A program made the translations under genes and the position numbers. A stretch of DNA of 10,011 bases from Acidobacteriota bacterium (GTDB lineage Bacteria > Acidobacteriota > Terriglobia > UBA7540). The notes under the pieces are model-generated. The model did not search any database. It was given only the letters and a program-made list of their open reading frames with translations, and was not told where the DNA came from. The stretch lies in contig JAJYNF010000332.1 in assembly GCA_021786455.1 (NCBI GenBank), positions 1-10,011 on the forward strand, given 5' to 3'. Each line of letters opens with the position of its first letter. Position 1 is the first letter of the stretch. Shown here piece by piece: positions 1 to 10,011 of this stretch.

Positions 1-1
1 C

Positions 2-3000
2 CACATAACCATTCAAGACCACAAACTCTTTTCGGATGTATCTGAAAACACGGTGGGAGTTCGGCTAAGCAAGGGCGTCGTTCATCCCCGCTCAGAGGAA
101 ACCATCGTGCCGGCCGGCCGGAAAATCACCCCGGCGCTGCTTCGGGAGATTGAGAAGGCCCATGTTACCCAGGTGGAAATCGCCGCTCAGGACCTGGAGG
201 GTGCATACGCGGCCGATGACATCGTGGACGCATCCAGCGGCGAGGTTCTGCTGGAAGCCAACAACGAATTAGCTCCGACGACACTAAATGCCATCTATGA
301 AGCCAACATCAAGGAGCTTTCCATTTTCTTTCCGGAGCGCGACGACGTGGGAACCGTCGTCTGTCAAACGCTGCGTCGCGATGCCTTAAAGTCGCCGCAA
401 GAGGCGCTGATCGAGATGTACCGCAAGATGCGGCCGGGAGATCCTCCCACCTTAGATACGGCGACGTCTCTTTTTATGGAGATGTTCTTCGACCCTCGCA
501 AATATGACTTCTCAAGGGTCGGGCGGCTCAAATTTAACATCAAGCTCGGCTACTACGGCCGGCTCAAGGGCCGCCTGGATGAAAAGGCGAAGGAATTTGA
601 ACTCGAAGGGGGGCAAAACCTCCCTGCCTCGAATTTCTACCTGATTGTGGATCAAGAGAAAATTTTTGTGGGCAAGCGGGTCAACAGCGTCTGCCAAGAA
701 GTGGTCCGTGGCTGCGAGGGCACGCTGGCGACCGACCATTCCGAGCAGGCCACCGTGCAGCTCCCTCTGGACAAGCGAACACTCGATCCCGAAGACTTCT
801 ATGCCGTTATTCGCTACCTACTCAAACTGCGCCGCAATCCGGGCGGAAACTACGTTACCGATGATATTGACCACCTCGGGAACCGCCGAGTGCGCGCGGT
901 GGGTGAGCTGCTGGAGAATCAATTTCGGCTGGGCTTGGTTCGCATGGAACGGGCCATCAAGGAAAAAATGTCCGTCTATCAAGAGATGTCCACCGCCATG
1001 CCGCACGATCTCATCAACGCCAAGCCGGTGATGGCGGCCATCCGCGAGTTTTTCGGGTCATCGCAGTTGTCGCAGTTCATGGATCAGACCAACCCCTTGT
1101 CGGAAATTACCCATAAGCGCCGATTGTCAGCCCTTGGCCCGGGAGGATTATCGCGCGAGCGGGCCGGTTTCGAGGTTCGAGACGTTCACCCCACCCACTA
1201 CGGCCGCATCTGTCCCATTGAAACTCCCGAAGGCCCCAATATCGGATTGATCTCCTCGCTTTCGTGCTACGCGCGCATCAACGAATACGGATTTATCGAG
1301 AGCCCTTACCGCAAAGTGCGGAGCGGGCGGGTGCTCGATTACGTCACCATCACCCACGGCGGCGACGGCCAGTGGAAGGTAGGAGAACACGTCGAGCTGG
1401 GAGAAGTGGAGCGGGCCAACGAGGAGCTGCGCGAGAAAAAGCGCAAACTCGTCGAATACGAGCCTTATTCGTTTTACCTCTCCGCGTGGGAGGAAGACCA
1501 GCACGTGGTGGCGCAGGCGAACGTGCAGCTGGATGAGCGCAACCGCATCGTGGAGGAGTTGGTTAACGCCCGCCAAGCCGGGGACTTTGTCCTGGTGCGC
1601 CGTGAAAATGTGGATTACATTGACGTCAGCCCGAAGCAACTGGTCAGCGTGGCGGCTTCCCTGATTCCCTTCCTCGAGAACGACGACGCCAACCGCGCGC
1701 TGATGGGCTCCAATATGCAGCGCCAGGCGGTCCCGCTGCTGCGGGCTCAATCCCCGCTCGTGGGAACAGGGATGGAGGAAGTGACGGCGCGGGATTCCGG
1801 GGCCGTGGTCCTATGCAAACGCAACGGCGTGGTGGACAGCGTGGACAGCGAGCGCATCATCGTCCGCGTTGAGGGCGACGGCCACTCGATCCATCTGTCG
1901 CGCGAGGTCGGAGCTGACATCTATCAGCTGATTAAGTTCCGCCGCTCCAACCAGAACACTTGTATCAACCAAAAGCCCGTCGTTCGCAGAGGGCAACGGG
2001 TAGTGGCCGGCCAGGTGCTTGCGGACGGCCCGTGCACCGACCGCGGTGAGCTGGCGCTCGGCCGCAACGTTCTGGCTGCCTTCATGCCGTGGCGCGGGTA
2101 CAACTTCGAGGACGCGATCCTTGTCAGCGAGAAGCTGGTGAAGGAGGATTCCTATACATCCATCCATATTGAAGAATTCGAAATTGAGTCCCGTGACACG
2201 AAACTGGGGCCGGAGGAGATCACCCGCGATATCCCGAATGTCTCTGAATCGCTGCTACGGGACCTGGACGAAAGCGGCGTTATCCGCATCGGCGCTTACG
2301 TGAAGCCGGGCGATATTCTGGTTGGCAAGGTCACCCCCAAAGGGGAAACTCAACTGACGCCGGAGGAGAAACTTCTGCGCGCGATTTTCGGAGAGAAGGC
2401 GGGCGACGTTCGGGACGCTTCCCTCACCTGCCCGCCGGGCATTGAGGGCATCGTGGTGGACGTTAAGATTTTTTCCCGCAAAGGCGCGGAAAAGGATGAG
2501 CGCGCCCGGGCCATCGAGGAAGCCGAGGTCGCGCGGTTGGAAAAAAACCTTAGCGATGAAATTCGGATCCTCAATGACGAGCGCCTCAACCGTTTGTGCG
2601 CCATGCTCGAAGGCGAAGTGTTGCAGGCGGACCTCCACGATGAGAAAACCAACAAACGCTTGTTGGTCAAAGGCACGCCGCTGAGCCGAGAGGTTTTGGC
2701 GCAACTGTCCGGCCGCAACTTGAAGCGGGCTCGCATCGGCAAGAAGGCCCCCGCCCTCCTCGATCGGATTGATGAAATTGAGGAAATGACCTCCCGGCAA
2801 ATTGATATTCTGCGCAAAATCACCGACGAGAAAATCCAGAAGTTCAAAAAAGGCGATGAGCTGCCCCCGGGGGTCATCAAACTGGTCAAGGTTTATATCG
2901 TCATGAAGCGCAAGCTCTCGGTGGGAGACAAGATGGCGGGCCGCCACGGCAACAAAGGAGTCATCGCTCGCATTTTGCCGGAAGAGGACATGCCTTACAT

Positions 3001-3787
3001 GCCGGATGGCACGCCCGTCGAAATTGTCTTGAACCCGCTGGGAGTGCCCTCGCGCATGAACGTCGGCCAGATTCTGGAAACGCACCTCGGTTGGGCCGCC
3101 AAAGAGCTGGGCAATAAAATCCGCTCGCTGATGTCCAACGGCACGCAGGCGGAAATTATCCGCAAGGAGTTGAAGGCCATTTTCAAGTACCCGCGCCATA
3201 CCGACCTGCTAGACCAGATGAGCGATGACGAGCTTCTGGGCTACGCTCGTTTGCTCCACGAAGGAGTACGCTTTGCTACGCCGGTGTTTGACGGCGCCAC
3301 CGAACGCGAGATTCGCGATTATCTTCAAAAGGCGGGTCTGAGCAGTTCCGGCAAAATCGTTTTGCGGGACGGCATGACGGGCGAGGCCTTCGAGCAACCG
3401 GTGACCGTCGGCTACATCTACATGTTGAAGCTCTCGCACCTGGTGGATGACAAGATTCACGCCCGTTCGATTGGGCCTTATTCGCTCATCACCCAACAGC
3501 CGCTCGGCGGCAAGGCGCAATTCGGCGGGCAAAGGTTTGGCGAAATGGAAGTCTGGGCCCTCGAGGCTTACGGCGCGGCGTACATCTTGCAGGAGCTGTT
3601 GACCGCCAAGTCCGACGACGTGTACGGTCGGGCAAAGATTTACGAGGCCATCGTGAAAGGCGAGGCTGCCATCGAGCCCGGCGTGCCGGAATCCTTCAAC
3701 GTTCTGGTGCGCGAACTCCAGAGCTTGTGCCTGGACGTGGAACTGGTCAAGCGGCCCAAGGAACAGCCCATCGGCGCGAACGGATAG
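2..3787 (+). CDS. rpoB: DNA-directed RNA polymerase subunit beta, 5'-truncated by the window edge
   Basis: This is the beta subunit of core RNA polymerase, which with beta' forms the catalytic cleft for transcription. The frame is open from base 2, so the GTG at 53 is an internal valine and not the start. About 230 N-terminal residues lie upstream, judged against E. coli; 1261 codons are visible. The fragment opens in the E. coli beta SI1 region. The rifampicin pocket is at 1049-1141 (FFGSSQLSQFMDQ to RRLSALGP), with the residues equivalent to Q513, D516, H526 and S531 all wild type. The catalytic-region lysines of GDKMAGRHGNKG are encoded at 2930 and 2954. A long charged helical insert lies at about 2490-2890, as in Gram-negative beta subunits. 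The clamp-side C-terminus (PLGGKAQFGGQRFGEMEVWALEAYGA, here split by no frameshift) is near 3499-3580. An unusual extra segment of about 72 residues is listed separately. It is followed by rpoC in the same operon. Confidence 0.98.
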   Translation, partial: HITIQDHKLFSDVSENTVGVRLSKGVVHPRSEETIVPAGRKITPALLREIEKAHVTQVEIAAQDLEGAYAADDIVDASSGEVLLEANNELAPTTLNAIYEANIKELSIFFPERDDVGTVVCQTLRRDALKSPQEALIEMYRKMRPGDPPTLDTATSLFMEMFFDPRKYDFSRVGRLKFNIKLGYYGRLKGRLDEKAKEFELEGGQNLPASNFYLIVDQEKIFVGKRVNSVCQEVVRGCEGTLATDHSEQATVQLPLDKRTLDPEDFYAVIRYLLKLRRNPGGNYVTDDIDHLGNRRVRAVGELLENQFRLGLVRMERAIKEKMSVYQEMSTAMPHDLINAKPVMAAIREFFGSSQLSQFMDQTNPLSEITHKRRLSALGPGGLSRERAGFEVRDVHPTHYGRICPIETPEGPNIGLISSLSCYARINEYGFIESPYRKVRSGRVLDYVTITHGGDGQWKVGEHVELGEVERANEELREKKRKLVEYEPYSFYLSAWEEDQHVVAQANVQLDERNRIVEELVNARQAGDFVLVRRENVDYIDVSPKQLVSVAASLIPFLENDDANRALMGSNMQRQAVPLLRAQSPLVGTGMEEVTARDSGAVVLCKRNGVVDSVDSERIIVRVEGDGHSIHLSREVGADIYQLIKFRRSNQNTCINQKPVVRRGQRVVAGQVLADGPCTDRGELALGRNVLAAFMPWRGYNFEDAILVSEKLVKEDSYTSIHIEEFEIESRDTKLGPEEITRDIPNVSESLLRDLDESGVIRIGAYVKPGDILVGKVTPKGETQLTPEEKLLRAIFGEKAGDVRDASLTCPPGIEGIVVDVKIFSRKGAEKDERARAIEEAEVARLEKNLSDEIRILNDERLNRLCAMLEGEVLQADLHDEKTNKRLLVKGTPLSREVLAQLSGRNLKRARIGKKAPALLDRIDEIEEMTSRQIDILRKITDEKIQKFKKGDELPPGVIKLVKVYIVMKRKLSVGDKMAGRHGNKGVIARILPEEDMPYMPDGTPVEIVLNPLGVPSRMNVGQILETHLGWAAKELGNKIRSLMSNGTQAEIIRKELKAIFKYPRHTDLLDQMSDDELLGYARLLHEGVRFATPVFDGATEREIRDYLQKAGLSSSGKIVLRDGMTGEAFEQPVTVGYIYMLKLSHLVDDKIHARSIGPYSLITQQPLGGKAQFGGQRFGEMEVWALEAYGAAYILQELLTAKSDDVYGRAKIYEAIVKGEAAIEPGVPESFNVLVRELQSLCLDVELVKRPKEQPIGANG
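551..766 (+). other. Extra segment of about 72 residues inside RpoB
   Basis: Between the lobe motif GRLKFNIKLG and the conserved DDIDHLGNRR segment, E. coli RpoB has about 36 residues. This protein has about 107. The surplus begins YYGRLKGRLDEK and ends near TVQLP. It is in frame, without stops, and its base composition resembles the flanks. It contains two cysteines (VCQEVVRGC) and a stretch that looks like beta strands (NFYLIVDQEKIFVG). The GRLK word just before it recurs inside it, which could hint at origin by partial duplication. The boundaries are approximate because they come from a mental alignment. It shows no intein motifs. I infer a lineage-specific surface insert on the beta lobe; its role is unknown. 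Confidence 0.7.
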
Positions 3788-3864
3788 CCTTGGGTCAAAA
3801 TGACGGCTAACCCGGCGGACGCGTGTGGCGGCGAGTTTGAATTTCCAGAAAGTCCCTATCCTCG

Positions 3865-3871
3865 AAGGAGG
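3865..3871 (+). promoter_or_regulatory. Shine-Dalgarno site of rpoC
   Basis: AAGGAGG lies five bases before the GTG at 3877. This strong match to the anti-Shine-Dalgarno sequence fixes the rpoC start, which is also where the conserved N-terminal RSSP sequence begins. The 89-base rpoB-rpoC gap (3788-3876) shows neither a hairpin with a T-run nor a clear promoter, consistent with one transcript. Confidence 0.85.
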
Positions 3872-3876
3872 AAACC

Positions 3877-8067
<4,191 letters not shown>

Positions 8068-8178
8068 CGTAGCGCCCCAGGCCTCAGTGTCCCGCGCCTC
8101 GCGCGCGATGACGAGGGCCGATGGCCGGCGCGTGGTGAAGCGACGAGCTCTTGAGGTGGAGCACAGCTTTCTCCGGCG

Positions 8179-8475
8179 ATGATGGTTCAATGCTGGAAGT
8201 GCCAACGAGCCGTAGAAATCTCGGAGGTCCGCGTCGGCTTGCGAGATACTTGCCCTCAATGCGAAGCGGACCTCCACGTCTGCCGCAACTGCAAATTCCA
8301 CGACCCGGGCAAGCACAACCAGTGCGCCGAGCCTCAGGCAGAATGGGTTCGAGATAAAGAGTCCTCCAACCATTGCGACTATTTCTCACCCGAAAACGCT
8401 CCATCTCCGAGCCGAGGGCTTTCCCCCGAAGCCGAGCGCGCCCGGAAGAAGTTCGACTCGCTGTTCAAAATTTGA
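8179..8475 (+). CDS. Small cysteine-rich, probable zinc-ribbon protein of unknown function
   Basis: This is a 98-residue protein I cannot name. Eight cysteines stand out: C5-x2-C8, C25-x2-C28, C35-x2-C38, C49 and C66. The first two pairs resemble a zinc ribbon (CWKC, then CPQC about 17 residues later). The third pair plus C49 and C66 would make a second metal site, with the strongly patterned words CKFHDPGKHNQC and AEPQAEWVRDKE between them. It has no signal peptide or membrane segment, so it is probably cytoplasmic. The C-terminal third is polar, ending in a short charged helix (PEAERARKKFDSLFK). It starts at the first of two adjacent ATG codons. The ribosome site is weak: GAGGTGGAG at 8153-8161 is too far upstream to be ideal. 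It lies 111 bases after rpoC on the same strand and may be co-transcribed. The cysteine spacing and use make a chance ORF unlikely. Confidence 0.85.
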   Translation: MMVQCWKCQRAVEISEVRVGLRDTCPQCEADLHVCRNCKFHDPGKHNQCAEPQAEWVRDKESSNHCDYFSPENAPSPSRGLSPEAERARKKFDSLFKI

Positions 8476-8496
8476 GTCCTCCGATACCGCGCGCCC

Positions 8497-8531
8497 AGCG
8501 AAAGCAGATTATTCACTTCGCTCGGAATGAC
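8497..8531 (-). repeat. Dispersed repeat of the GTCATTCCGAGCGAAG type
   Basis: Read on the - strand, 8531-8504 begins GTCATTCCGAGCGAAG and ends AATCTGC. This word recurs in intergenic regions of many acidobacterial and some other bacterial genomes, from my general knowledge. AGCGAA at 8497-8502 pairs with TTCGCT at 8517-8522 across 14 bases, so a hairpin is possible. Only one copy is present in this window, so repetition cannot be shown from the sequence alone. Short spurious ORFs cross it. Confidence 0.55.
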
Positions 8532-8708
8532 GGAGTCCCTAGCGTTTTTTAGCAACCTCCTAAGGAAACCGCTCGGCCAATCCCACCGCCGGCGCGGGGC
8601 AACCACTCAGCGCGGTGCCGCAGTGGACACACCCCCATCCCCTCCGATCAAGGCGTTCAGATGGACATTTGCGAGGATATGGCTAGGCACGGAGACATCC
8701 ATTGCTTC

Positions 8709-8732
8709 ATCTCCGATCACGTTACCGGAGAT
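8709..8732. repeat. Small inverted repeat downstream of the oxidase relic
   Basis: ATCTCCG at 8709-8715 is the exact reverse complement of CGGAGAT at 8726-8732, with a 10-base loop. It lies about 20 bases past the stop of the - strand oxidase relic, so it could be a remnant of its transcription end. There is no T-run on either side, so I do not call it a terminator. Confidence 0.3.
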
Positions 8733-8753
8733 CGCGACGCCCGGTGCCTTGTG

Positions 8754-9259
8754 TTACGGTCTCACTTGATACTTCACGCTCATTCCGTTCTCGAAATGGA
8801 AGGCAATGTGGCAGTGGAAGAGCCAAACGCCGACATCGTCCGGGACCATATCGGCCACCACCATCTGCATCGGGGCGACCGCGACAACATCGGTGCGCAT
8901 TCCGCCCACCGTCACCGTATTGCCGTGCCAGTGCGGCGTGTGGAAATCGAAATCGTTCAGTCCCGCCATGATGTACCAGCGAACGCGCTCGCCCTTGCGC
9001 ATCGTCAGATACCGGACCGGCATGCTGCTGTAAGAATAGCCGTTGATGGACAACGTCACAAAATAGGGGTAGGTGACCGTGGTGCTGGTGGCTGTGAGCG
9101 GCGTCGGAACCGCATGATCGGTTTCGTCCGATAGACGACGCGAATCGTGTCGCCGACTTCGGCGCGCAGGAGCGGCCCCAGCATTCCGAGATGCCGCCAG
9201 CGCGGGTCGTGCGGGTTGATGAGAAAATTTTTCCGCGGGACGAGAACATACCCGAACAT
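8754..9259 (-). pseudogene. Decayed multicopper oxidase (ceruloplasmin/laccase-like)
   Basis: Multicopper oxidases bind four copper ions and oxidise a substrate while reducing oxygen to water. Two pieces in different frames are visible. The upstream piece (9259 to about 9122) reads HLGMLGPLLRAEVGDTIRVV, a typical first-cupredoxin sequence. The downstream piece (about 9120 to the TAA at 8754) is a well-preserved last cupredoxin domain: INGYSYSSMP, ERVRWY, HTPHWHG (8942-8922) and HCHIAFHFENGM (8816-8781), so its copper ligands are complete. A frame change of one base sits near 9119-9125 (GAAACC). Adding one A would join the pieces into about 168 residues. That is still far short of a working enzyme: the first HxH copper pair and about 100 or more residues normally between these motifs are missing. 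The frame is open upstream only to about 9304, without a signal peptide. The ATG at 9259 is a nominal boundary. Confidence 0.8.
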
Positions 9260-9341
9260 CCCGCCCGTAGCGTCAATACGTATTCCTACGTATCGAGGAA
9301 TTTCTCAGGGGAGGGGATGCGCGGTGGCCCGGCTTAGCTAG

Positions 9342-9557
9342 GGTGACGTTCGCGCCCTGCTCGGCCTTACCCCGCGCGAAGCAGAAGTCCTGGCGTGGGT
9401 CGCCAAAGGCGAGCCCAGTCTTGAGGCCGCCGCCATTTTCGGCTTGAGCGTCCGCACCGTCGAGAAGCACATGGAACACGTTCTCGAAAAGTTGGGCGTC
9501 GAGACCCGCACCGCCGCCGTTCTGCGCCTCTTGGCCAATTCACCATTGCCAGCCTAG
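9342..9557 (+). pseudogene. Orphan LuxR/GerE-type helix-turn-helix domain, N-terminus lost
   Basis: Seventy-one codons end at the TAG at 9555 and encode a nearly complete LuxR-type DNA-binding domain: LTPREAEVLAWVAKG, then the recognition region LSVRTVEKHMEHVLEKLGV, then ETRTAAVLRLL. In intact proteins this domain sits at the C-terminus after a receiver, PAS or other sensor domain. Here a TAG (9339-9341) directly precedes the frame, and there is no ATG or GTG before the domain; the only in-frame ATG is inside the recognition helix. The frame beyond the TAG runs antisense to the oxidase relic and shows no sensor domain. I read it as the tail of a lost regulator. A non-standard start is possible but would leave only the bare domain. 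Confidence 0.75.
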
Positions 9558-9729
9558 CCTCGGCCAGTAAGCCACGCCACGCGACCGCTGTAAGTCATCT
9601 CGCTGCGAAGCAGGTTAAGGGTATGCAAGAAGGCCACGCTTGACATCGTTTTACATACATTTTGCGCACCGAGCGACATACTCGCGGCATCATGTAGGCA
9701 TGGCGGCTGAGGTTCGCGCGCTTTCGATT

Positions 9730-9741
9730 GGTTTGTAAACC
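9730..9741. promoter_or_regulatory. Short palindrome before the receptor-like gene
   Basis: GGTTTGTAAACC has perfect five-base arms around a two-base centre and lies about 34 bases before the ATG at 9776. It could be a regulator site or the base of a leader hairpin. No convincing -35/-10 pair was found in 9558-9775, so its role is a guess. Confidence 0.25.
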
Positions 9742-9775
9742 GTTGCGTCAGGTCTTGGGTCAATAGGTAGAGGCG

Positions 9776-10011
9776 ATGAGATATCGCAGAGACAGTGCAG
9801 CAGGACTGATGGTGGCCGTGGTGGTAATCGTTCTGATGTGTATAGCCCCCGAGGCTCAGGCAAGCGCCCGCAGCTCCTGGGGGGTGGTCACCGGAAAAGT
9901 CACCGGACCAAGCAACGTGGCCGTGCCGGGGGCGAGAATTATCCTCTTTGACATGGAAACCCGCGCGCGGATTGAGACGTGGTCGGACGCGGCCGGAAAT
10001 TACGTTTTCAA
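9776..10011 (+). CDS. Exported protein with carboxypeptidase-regulatory-like domain, probable TonB-dependent (Oar-like) receptor, 3'-truncated by the window edge
   Basis: Seventy-eight codons are visible and the frame runs off the end. Residues 1-29 form a classic signal peptide: RYRR at the start, a hydrophobic core (LMVAVVVIVLM) and an AQA cleavage motif at 27-29. C22 does not sit in a lipobox, so a lipoprotein is unlikely. From about residue 37 the pattern VVTGKVTGPSNVAVPGARIIL, with SDAAGNYVF at 70-78, is the start of a carboxypeptidase-regulatory-like (CarboxypepD_reg) beta-sandwich. In Acidobacteriota and Bacteroidota this usually precedes a TonB plug and outer-membrane barrel in SusC- or Oar-like receptors of about 1000 residues; other exported proteins carry the same domain. 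The ATG follows AGGT at 9765-9768 by seven bases. The domain call is firm; the receptor call is inference, since the barrel is outside the window. Confidence 0.8.
   Translation, partial: MRYRRDSAAGLMVAVVVIVLMCIAPEAQASARSSWGVVTGKVTGPSNVAVPGARIILFDMETRARIETWSDAAGNYVF

Larger units (their letters stand above)
8476..9775. other. Region of 1.3 kb without an intact gene, holding gene relics
   Basis: Between the cysteine-rich gene and the receptor-like gene I find no complete coding sequence. It holds, in order: a dispersed repeat (8497-8531), a stretch with nothing I recognise (8532-8708), a small inverted repeat (8709-8732), a - strand multicopper oxidase relic (8754-9259), an apparent junction (9260-9341), a + strand LuxR-type relic (9342-9557) and a 218-base leader before the next gene (9558-9775). 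Open frames opposite the oxidase are mirror images of its coding frame. Confidence 0.7.

Noticed and set aside
53..55. GTG at 53 as the rpoB start.
   Set aside because: The frame is open to the window edge, the upstream codons continue in coding sense, and conserved N-terminal domains of beta are missing, so the gene begins outside the window.
1049..1141. Possible rifampicin-resistance substitutions in RpoB (Thr at the E. coli N518 position, Leu at I530).
   Set aside because: The main resistance positions (Q513, D516, H526, S531) are wild type, Leu at 530 is normal in mycobacteria, and Thr at 518 occurs naturally in many phyla. No resistance can be claimed.
8532..8565. CTAGCGTTTTTTAGCAACC as a terminator for the cysteine-rich gene.
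   Set aside because: There is a T-run, but no stable GC-rich hairpin directly before it.
8607..8753. The oxidase frame stays open for 48 codons past its TAA (for example APGVAISGNVIGDEAMDVSV).
   Set aside because: It looks protein-like, but 48 codons without a stop are expected by chance at this GC content, and the oxidase family normally ends near this TAA. I could not recognise a domain.
8661..9134. A + strand open frame of 157 codons rich in His, Asp and Arg.
   Set aside because: It lies antisense to the oxidase relic, and its His-rich content mirrors the oxidase frame. No domain is recognisable.
8722..9276. A - strand open frame of 184 codons across the oxidase relic.
   Set aside because: It is a different frame from the one carrying the copper motifs, and its Arg/Ser/Gly/His-rich sequence is typical of a shadow frame.
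9640..9661. TTGACA at 9640 as a -35 box for the gene at 9776.
   Set aside because: No reasonable -10 box lies 16-19 bases downstream; the TACATA and TACATT words are much too close.
9554..9763. A - strand open frame of 69 codons in the leader of the last gene.
   Set aside because: There is no recognisable domain and no clear ribosome site, and its length is consistent with chance.

Overview
The window looks like chromosomal DNA from a Gram-negative, moderately GC-rich bacterium, most likely an acidobacterium. I infer this from three things: RpoB and RpoC carry the large lineage inserts of Gram-negative polymerases and read like acidobacterial proteins from memory; a dispersed repeat containing GTCATTCCGAGCGAAG is present; and the last gene opens like an Oar-type TonB-dependent receptor, a family greatly expanded in Acidobacteriota. 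No database search was possible, so the phylum call is an inference.

Positions 2-8067 hold the core RNA polymerase operon on the + strand: rpoB (5' end outside the window), an 89-base gap with a strong Shine-Dalgarno sequence, then complete rpoC with a GTG start. The catalytic and zinc-binding residues covered by the window are intact in both. RpoB carries about 72 extra residues (551-766) between the lobe and the conserved DDIDHLGNRR segment that E. coli RpoB lacks. A 98-residue cysteine-rich, probably zinc-binding protein follows rpoC after 111 bases (8179-8475). No ribosomal str operon genes (rpsL, rpsG, fusA) follow rpoC in this window.

From 8476 to 9775, about 1.3 kb, there is no intact gene. 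The stretch holds the dispersed repeat (8497-8531), a decayed multicopper oxidase on the - strand (8754-9259, with a frameshift and a large internal deletion) and an orphan LuxR-type DNA-binding domain on the + strand (9342-9557, no start codon and a stop directly upstream). This looks like a small graveyard of recombination or decay between the housekeeping operon and the next gene.

At 9776 a new + strand gene begins and runs off the window: a signal peptide followed by the start of a carboxypeptidase-regulatory-like beta-sandwich domain, most likely the plug-side extension of an outer-membrane receptor. I found no convincing new defence system, CRISPR array, RNA gene or mobile element. The most notable items are the RpoB insert, the cysteine-rich gene and the decayed region.
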